64,000 nt of DNA from Brachionus plicatilis (Eukaryota; Rotifera; Eurotatoria; Ploima; Brachionidae): NCBI GenBank assembly GCA_010279815.1, contig QEOQ01000253.1, positions 1,305,681 through 1,369,680 of the forward strand, read 5' to 3'. This document shows, in pieces, positions 59,001 through 64,000 of this stretch. Made by a program: the position numbers and the translations under genes. The notes under the pieces were generated by a model. It worked only from the letters and a program-made list of their open reading frames with translations. It was not told the origin of the DNA and did not search any database. The first letter of the stretch is position 1; every line of letters begins with the position of its first letter.

Positions 59001-62000
59001 ATTAAAACATGTGGAAACGAAAATTGTAAAAATTTTGAATCAGAAATTTTTTTTAACATGACTAATAATTTTCTCACCTATTTTTTTTTGGTTCACCTAT
59101 TTTTTTTTGGCTCACCTATAATTCAAAAAAATTAAAAATAAATTTTGACTTTCGAAATGATTTTTTTTGTACACATATTTTTGGTTCACCTAAAAAGTGA
59201 ACACAACTGATCACCTATTTAGGTTGGGTAAGTTGGTTCATCTTTTATGTGAACCAGTGATCACATAACGAAATAGACCCGCCAATTCTGGCGATGTAAT
59301 TTATATTTTAATCAATATTTTTAAAGTCAAATATAAGAATTCTTTGTAACTTTGATTTCGGACAAACGAACAAATAAAGTTACAAACATTTTCTTCATAA
59401 TCTCTATACATTAATTATTCAATATTTTAAATTCATTGTTTTTATTTACAAATTATTTTTTTTTCTAATTTTCTGTTTCATTTTCTAAATGCCTCAATTA
59501 AAGAAAATAGCAGACTAGTACGTAAGTCAAAAATTTAAGTCATTTTTAAGCCATTTTAAAGTCAAGTCAATGACTTGACTTAAGATTTTTTTTTCTTAAA
59601 TTTTGTCACTGACTTAACTTGACTTTGAATTGACTTAATTTCAAAAAATTTAATTTTTGTTTTCGAAGGAATTTGATAAAAAAAACTTCTGATTAATTTT
59701 CTAATATGAATAATATTAAAATTTAAGAACCATAATTAGGATTGGATGCTTGTAATCCATTTTTTATCGACTTTTCCAAAAAAATTAAGTCAAATGATTT
59801 AACTTAAAGAAATATCTTAAGTCAAGTCCCTGACTTGACTTTGGCTTACAGACTTACGCACAAGTCTGGAAAATAGCATAGTTTTTCCAATTGTATCGCC
59901 ATCTTTTATCATTGATAAGCATATTTTCCATTATTTTTAAAGTTTGCCTTATCAGCAAAAACTTTTTTAAGTAGAAAAAAAAGTAGCTAATATTTTTGTT
60001 ATAAGAAAATTAAAAAAAAAAGAAAGTGTTAAAAAAAACAAAAAAAAATTGACAGTTATTCAATCAATTAATTCTCGAATTTTTCTTAGCTTTCGAACTG
60101 GCTTTTTGAACTGAATCCACTTTTCTAAAATGATCTCTTCCTCTCTTCTGCACATTAAATTTAATTATGAATGCTAACACAAATACTTTTGAAATAAAAA
60201 ATCTCAAATAAACTCTACAAAAAATCAGTTAATACATTTAAATATTAAAATCGATTATCAATGGACTGAGAAAATTTTTTTTCAATTTTTTTTATTTTCT
60301 AAATCTACATTGCATGTAAAGCATAATACATTACAATTATTTAAATTAAATAAAATATTTAGTTTAATATCTAAGGATAAACTTTTTGAATTGAAATGAT
60401 ATTTTGAATTGATCATCAACTTCAAGATTAAGGTATCCAAATTATGACTTAAAGGATTTTTTAATATTAAATAAAATATATTACAGCGAAACAAAGTTAA
60501 ATTTTGTATCGCAAAATTTCAAAATATTGATTATGATTTTTAGGTAAATGGGAAAAAATTCCAGTGGAAAAAATTCCGGTCGAAAAAATTCCTGTTGAAA
60601 AAAATCCAGTGGAAAAAATTCCACTGAAAAAAAAATCCAGTGGAAAAAATTCCACTGAAAAAAAAATCCAGTGGAAAAAATTCCACTTTGAAAAAATTCC
60701 ACTTATAATTAAAACTAAAATTGGCCAATAATTTTTTTTTAGAATATTTTATTATAATTAAAAAACGAAAATAAAAGAAAATGGAATAAAATTTTACACT
60801 TAAATCATTAAAGGAATCAAATTTCTTGGCTTATCAATTACAGAAGATTTAAATTCACAAAAAAATTTTTTAAAGTAATTTTGTTTCAATTTTTGATAAT
60901 TTTCCATTTGTATTTTACAATTATTTATAGGCTCAAAAGGTACAAGGTGATTAATTTTAATTCATTTATAGCAAGATTGTTAAATTTAAAGACTCAAATA
61001 TAAGATATTTAAGAAGCAAATGATTTAGCATATTCTTATTAAAAAAAAAGTTGATCTAATTACTTAATTGATTTTGAAATAATTTATAATAAATAATCAG
61101 TAATTATAATTTTTAGAGTGGATAATTTTCCACTGGATTTTTTTCCACTGGAATTTTTTCTTAGTGGAATTTTTTCCACTTGAATTTTTTCTTAGTGGAA
61201 TTTTTTCCACTAGCATTTTTCTTAGTGGAATTTTTTCCACTGGATTTTTTTCACCGGAATTTTTTCTAAGTGGAATTTTTTCCTATCAATCGATTTTTAT
61301 TTACTTCAGATAAAAATTTATATAACATAAACATGGCTTAAAAAATCATGTTTAATAAAGTTTAGTCATTTATTACTAAAAAATTGATAAAAATAATTTT
61401 TTTTTTAAATCAGAAACTAAAAATTTTGATTTAAAATTTACATTTGATCATGAACTTCAATTTGCCATATATTAGCCTATATTTTATTAAATGCTTCTAT
61501 ACAAAGAACTTTTGTAAAAACCAATTTTTGTGTGAAATTAAAAGAATATTTTTTTTTAATAAAGTGGAAAATTCTATCGATATGAAGGAACAAAATTAAT
61601 TATAGACAATCGAGCGTGGGAGAATTATAATTTTCATTTCGATAATGTAATACATGGAATGCATACTCTATTTACAGTGACAACATTTGAGGGCTGGCCT
61701 GCTCTTCTTTATAAAGCTATCGATTCCACTGAAGAGTACAAAGGCCCAATTTATAACAATCGAAGAGCTGTAGCTGTTTTCTTTGTAGCTTACATAGTTG
61801 TAATTGCATTTTTCATGATGAACATTTTCGTTGGTTTTGTTATTGTTACCTTCCAAAACGAAGGAGAGCAAGAATATAAAGATTGTGATCTTGATAAAAA
61901 TCAGGTAGGTAATCAGGTTTTTATCAACATTTTAGAGTTATAAAAAAAATATTTTTTTTAAGAGAAAATGTATTGAATTTGCTCTAAAAGCGCGACCAAT

Positions 62001-62360
62001 AAAGCGCTATATACCAAAAGACAAAAGTCAGCATAAAATATGGAAAATAGTAACGTCGTCAAAATTCGAATATGGAATATTTATCACCATCATAATGAAC
62101 ACATTGGTTCTATCAATGAAAGTAATTTAAAAGGAAATACAATTTTAAAAATATACTTTTGCTTTTTTTAGTACCACAATGCTTCGGAAGCTTATGAAGA
62201 ATTTTTGAGCAATCTTAACATTTTTTTTACATGTGTGTTCACAATTGAATTTATACTCAAAATAATGGCATTCAGAGTAAAAAATTATTTTCGAGATTTT
62301 TGGAACGTGCTAGATTTTGTAATTGTAGTTGGAAGTATATTCGATGTGGCAATGATTTTC
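50026..62360 (+). CDS. CACNA1 (Cav1): Voltage-gated L-type (Cav1) calcium channel alpha1 subunit, 3' part outside window
   Basis: Pore-forming plasma-membrane subunit for depolarisation-triggered Ca2+ entry. Exons by splice sites and homology: 50026-50204, 50258-50363, 52729-52868, 52940-53262, 53326-54072, 55710-56496, 56542-56579, 57613-57890, 57948-58123, 58180-58464, 61565-61904, 61963-62121, 62172-62360; phases agree. Domain I to IV-S3 present. S4 helices: [56 protein letters not shown]. Selectivity glutamates: [22 protein letters not shown] (EEE-, as in Ca channels). The I-II linker has a beta-binding [19 protein letters not shown], keeping E, Y, WI and E. IIIS6 ([17 protein letters not shown]) and [19 protein letters not shown] match Cav1 best. 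Domain IV S4-S6, EF hand and IQ region should lie beyond 64000. Confidence 0.96.
51062..51099. repeat. Perfect 16-bp hairpin
   Basis: ACTAATCTTCCATACA (51062-51077) and its exact complement TGTATGGAAGATTAGT (51084-51099) surround a 6-nt loop in a calcium-channel intron. Could be a remnant MITE or a small RNA precursor; nothing else supports either. Confidence 0.6.
52073..52445. mobile_element. 373-bp MITE with about 130-bp inverted arms
   Basis: Ends GGTATTGTGAATTTC and its complement; arms stay complementary for about 130 nt, including ACTGCAACATAGTGCA and AACAAAAATTCTTCATTTTT. Flanking 9-mers GTTCAATTA (52064-52072) and GTACAATTA (52446-52454) differ at one base and look like the target duplication. 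GG...CC ends with an 8-9 bp duplication are compatible with Merlin-type or related superfamilies. No coding capacity. Confidence 0.85.
54073..55709. other. Calcium channel intron (domain II S1-S2), 1637 nt
   Basis: Separates ...WMDDFQ from [13 protein letters not shown]. It contains palindromic AAGTC-type words at 54800-54910 (hAT-like family relatives) and a 25-nt palindrome AATTTTACGAA-AGT-TTCGTAAAATT near 55029-55054. A 63-codon ORF at 55261 looks like chance. Confidence 0.65.
56580..57612. other. Calcium channel intron in the II-III linker, 1033 nt
   Basis: Lies between the 38-nt micro-like exon 56542-56579 ([12 protein letters not shown]) and the exon starting [12 protein letters not shown]-rich, with two overlapping chance ORFs around 57054-57284; no alternative exon recognised. 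Confidence 0.65.
58542..59280. mobile_element. 739-bp non-autonomous element, Merlin-like candidate
   Basis: Ends GGGTCCAATTGCGTTATG and the complement of CATAACGAAATAGACCC; about 110 nt of arm follow with one mismatch in the best 95 (CACTGGTTCACATAAAA, TTACCCAACCTAAATAGG and so on). The 8-mer GCCAATTC is duplicated exactly at 58534-58541 and 59281-59288. An internal ORF at 58917 starts [20 protein letters not shown] and has [14 protein letters not shown], which recalls the zinc-ribbon N-terminus of ISXO2/IS1595-like (Merlin) transposases. GGG ends plus 8-bp duplications fit Merlin. No DDE catalytic region remains. Confidence 0.85.
59511..59868. mobile_element. 358-bp hAT-like MITE
   Basis: Ends CAGACTAGTACGTAAGTC and the complement of GACTTACGCACAAGTCTG, with GAAAATAG duplicated exactly outside (59503-59510 and 59869-59876). 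CAG...CTG ends and an 8-bp duplication are hAT features. The body is built of AAGTCA/TGACTT palindromic words; similar words occur at 39.7, 40.5, 46.1, 46.4 and 54.8 kb, suggesting a dispersed family. No transposase. Confidence 0.85.
60543..61291. mobile_element. 749-bp foldback element with minisatellite arms
   Basis: The left arm (60543-60712) is a tandem array of about ten units of the type CCAGTGGAAAAAATT; the right arm (61121-61286) is the same array in inverse orientation (TTCCACTGGAATTTTTTC and variants). A non-repetitive AT-rich centre of about 400 bp separates them. GATTTTTA occurs at 60535-60542 and 61292-61299 as the apparent 8-bp target duplication. Inverted arms made of short tandem repeats are the hallmark of FB/Galileo-type foldback transposons. 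No transposase coding. ORFs on the minus strand here (FFPLDFFQ repeats) are translations of the repeat. Confidence 0.85.
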
Positions 62361-64000
62361 GTAAGTACCTATTTAAATAAACTAAATAATTTACATGCTC
62401 TTAAATATGCATATAATTTTATGTCCTATCTATTTCTCATTTTATTTTTTTAAATTAAAAAAAACTGCTTTATATTTTTATTATTTTTTTTTCAATCTTG
62501 TTGGATACCCAAAAACCTAAGGTCCAGGTATAATTTAATTAAAGAGTTTTGCTTATATTCGAATATAACTCTGAATATATGTATATTTTTGTTGAATGTT
62601 TTTATTTAAATAAATATAATATCAGAGTTATTTGTATGAAAAAAAGCTTAATGATGGTTTACGCTTATTTTACATAGTCTCGACTTGGCTATTAAAATAA
62701 GATTTTGTTAGTTAATAAACTTTATGTAATTTAGTGTTTTGAATTAAAATAAAAATTGGTTTTTGTTGTCATTTTTGATTTAAAATTGAAAAAGTGGAAA
62801 AAAAGAGAGAAAGTTCTAATAAAAAAGTTGGTTAAAAAATGAACTTTATTAAAGACAGCTTGATTTAAATTTTGATCAAATTCGGTGCAGTGCTTTTATT
62901 TTACATGGTTCTTAGAAAATTTTGTGTAATTTTATGTAAAATTACACTTTCTTACATTCAAAGTCTAATTTATGTTTAGATCAGCTTAAGTAAGATTGCG
63001 TAAATGACATATTTTTTTTAAGAAATGGAAAATTCTAGTCCGACCAAAAAATTGGAAATTTTTGCTATTTTTCTGCTATTTAAAGAATACAAAAAAATTA
63101 AAGGATCATTTACCACCAAAATTCTCTACAAACGGCTGGGTTTCTTTAAGGAAAGTGTTAACATGTAGCGCTCCCTTACTGTCAAAACCAAAATAATAAT
63201 TAAAATAACCTTTTATGCTAATTAGCCCAAAACCCAAAAGATTTTCATTCATTTTCTAGACGAAATTTAATGTTTCTCTAGGATGACATAATATTTTATA
63301 GATTATTTGATTATTTTAAATTGTCGAATATTTACAATTTTACTTAATCTTATTTTTTCTTACAAAAACTATCTCATTCTTACGAAAAATTAACAAAATT
63401 AATGAACAGCAAGTAATGTAAATAATTTTCCTAAGAAATAATTTAAATTTTTAGTTTAAAATTTAAAAAAAATATATTTTACGCAATCTTACGTAAAATT
63501 ACACAAATTTTTGTAATAACCATGTTAAATGCAAGTACTGTGTTAATAATAGTTGATAGTATTTAAATTAAAGAAAATCAGAATCAATTTTTTCAGGATA
63601 AAAAATTTATGCTATCAATGTGAATCTCAATTTTTCACATTAACGTTGTATTTGAATTGGAAAAATTATTCGGACGAATTTTCTACAATTAATAACTGAA
63701 AAAAATTAACTCTATTAAACAATTTTTTAGGGATCAGAATTATTTTAGTGTAATCATTATTGAATAATTTTTTGAGCACATAAATGGCTATTGATAGAGC
63801 AGAAATGATCACGTATAGAATTTATTTACAAAAAGTGTACAATCTCGTTCTTATAGAATTTACAATCATTTATTTTTCTATTGATTCACAATTTTTTAAT
63901 TTCTTTTTGAAAATACAAATTTTAAGTCATTTTATAAAATCCTATCCGAGCTTATTGTATTTGATTTGTAAACATCTATTTTTATCTTAAATATCTCAAT
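62361..64000. other. Calcium channel intron (domain IV S3), continues past the window
   Basis: Begins with a good donor GTAAGTA after SIFDVAMIF. No next exon (domain IV S4 with its Arg repeats) is seen before 64000. A hAT-like inverted-repeat element at 62888-63540 is listed. A 68-codon ORF at 63784 shows no channel similarity. Confidence 0.7.
62888..63540. mobile_element. 653-bp inverted-repeat element, hAT-like ends
   Basis: The left end CAGTGCTTTTATTTTACATG and the complement of the right end, CAGTACTTGCATTTAACATG, continue to match over about 60 nt (GTGTAATTTTA, GTAAGATTGCGTAAA), with an extra segment in the left arm. CAG...CTG ends suggest hAT, but no flanking 8-bp duplication survives, so it is older or misbounded. 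Confidence 0.6.

Larger units (their letters stand above)
58465..61564. other. Calcium channel intron (domain III S5 to pore), 3100 nt, filled with transposons
   Basis: Joins ...NELEC-(CA) to (T)-GKFYRYEG in the domain III extracellular loop. Three different inverted-repeat elements with 8-bp target duplications (58542-59280, 59511-59868, 60543-61291) make up about 60 percent of it. No alternative exon seen. Confidence 0.8.

Noticed and set aside
60481..60728. Minus-strand ORFs with [12 protein letters not shown] repeats
   Set aside because: They are translations of the minisatellite arm of the foldback element.
63784..63990. 68-codon ORF as a candidate next calcium-channel exon
   Set aside because: No S4 Arg/Lys pattern, no acceptor in phase, composition of random AT-rich sequence.
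1..64000. tRNA or rRNA genes, CRISPR arrays, bacterial operons
   Set aside because: No cloverleaf with a GTTCRA-type T-arm, no rRNA-like GC-rich stretch and no regularly spaced direct repeats were found; the genes are metazoan with spliceosomal introns.

Overview
The window looks like nuclear DNA of a small invertebrate animal. It is extremely AT-rich, genes have short GT-AG introns (mostly 45-70 nt), and the gene set is metazoan: an L-type calcium channel, GGNBP2, AIMP2, cytosolic ArgRS, ELP3, NTF2 and asparagine synthetase. Two cellular RNA-dependent RNA polymerase (RdRP) genes narrow it to animals that kept this family. The AT content, compact introns and RdRP paralogs together suggest a monogonont (Brachionus-like) rotifer; that is an inference, not a demonstration.

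Layout: 1-1497 (-) asparagine synthetase, cut by the window start. 4888-6629 (+) ELP3, catalytic subunit of Elongator. 8523-9030 (-) NTF2 and 9313-10658 (+) AIMP2 form a head-to-head pair; AIMP2 intron 1 holds an antisense 100-residue ORF. 13406-14422 (-) an orphan class A-like GPCR. 17.6-31.0 kb (-) an RdRP cluster: two intronless RdRP paralogs flank a stand-alone copy of their unusual N-terminal domain with a hydrophobic tail, and an unrecognised Cys/His protein. 35851-37801 (+) GGNBP2. 40811-41608 (-) an unrecognised acidic protein. 43895-45996 (+) arginyl-tRNA synthetase. 50026-62360 (+) at least 12 exons of a Cav1-type channel alpha1 subunit (domains I to IV-S3), running off the right edge.

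The long noncoding stretches are mostly low-complexity AT DNA with transposon fossils: 5'-truncated non-LTR retrotransposon tails ending in a hairpin and (ATT)n, a solo-LTR candidate, a decayed SWIM/AT-hook (MULE-like) transposase end, and several non-autonomous inverted-repeat elements. Four of these lie in the calcium-channel introns and keep recognisable 8-9 bp target-site duplications. One of them is a foldback element with minisatellite arms.

Functional links: AIMP2 and ArgRS are both subunits of the metazoan multi-tRNA-synthetase complex, and ELP3 modifies tRNA, but they are far apart and no co-regulation is visible. The RdRP cluster is the most plausible undescribed system: four same-strand intronless ORFs, three of which share a lineage-specific N-terminal module.
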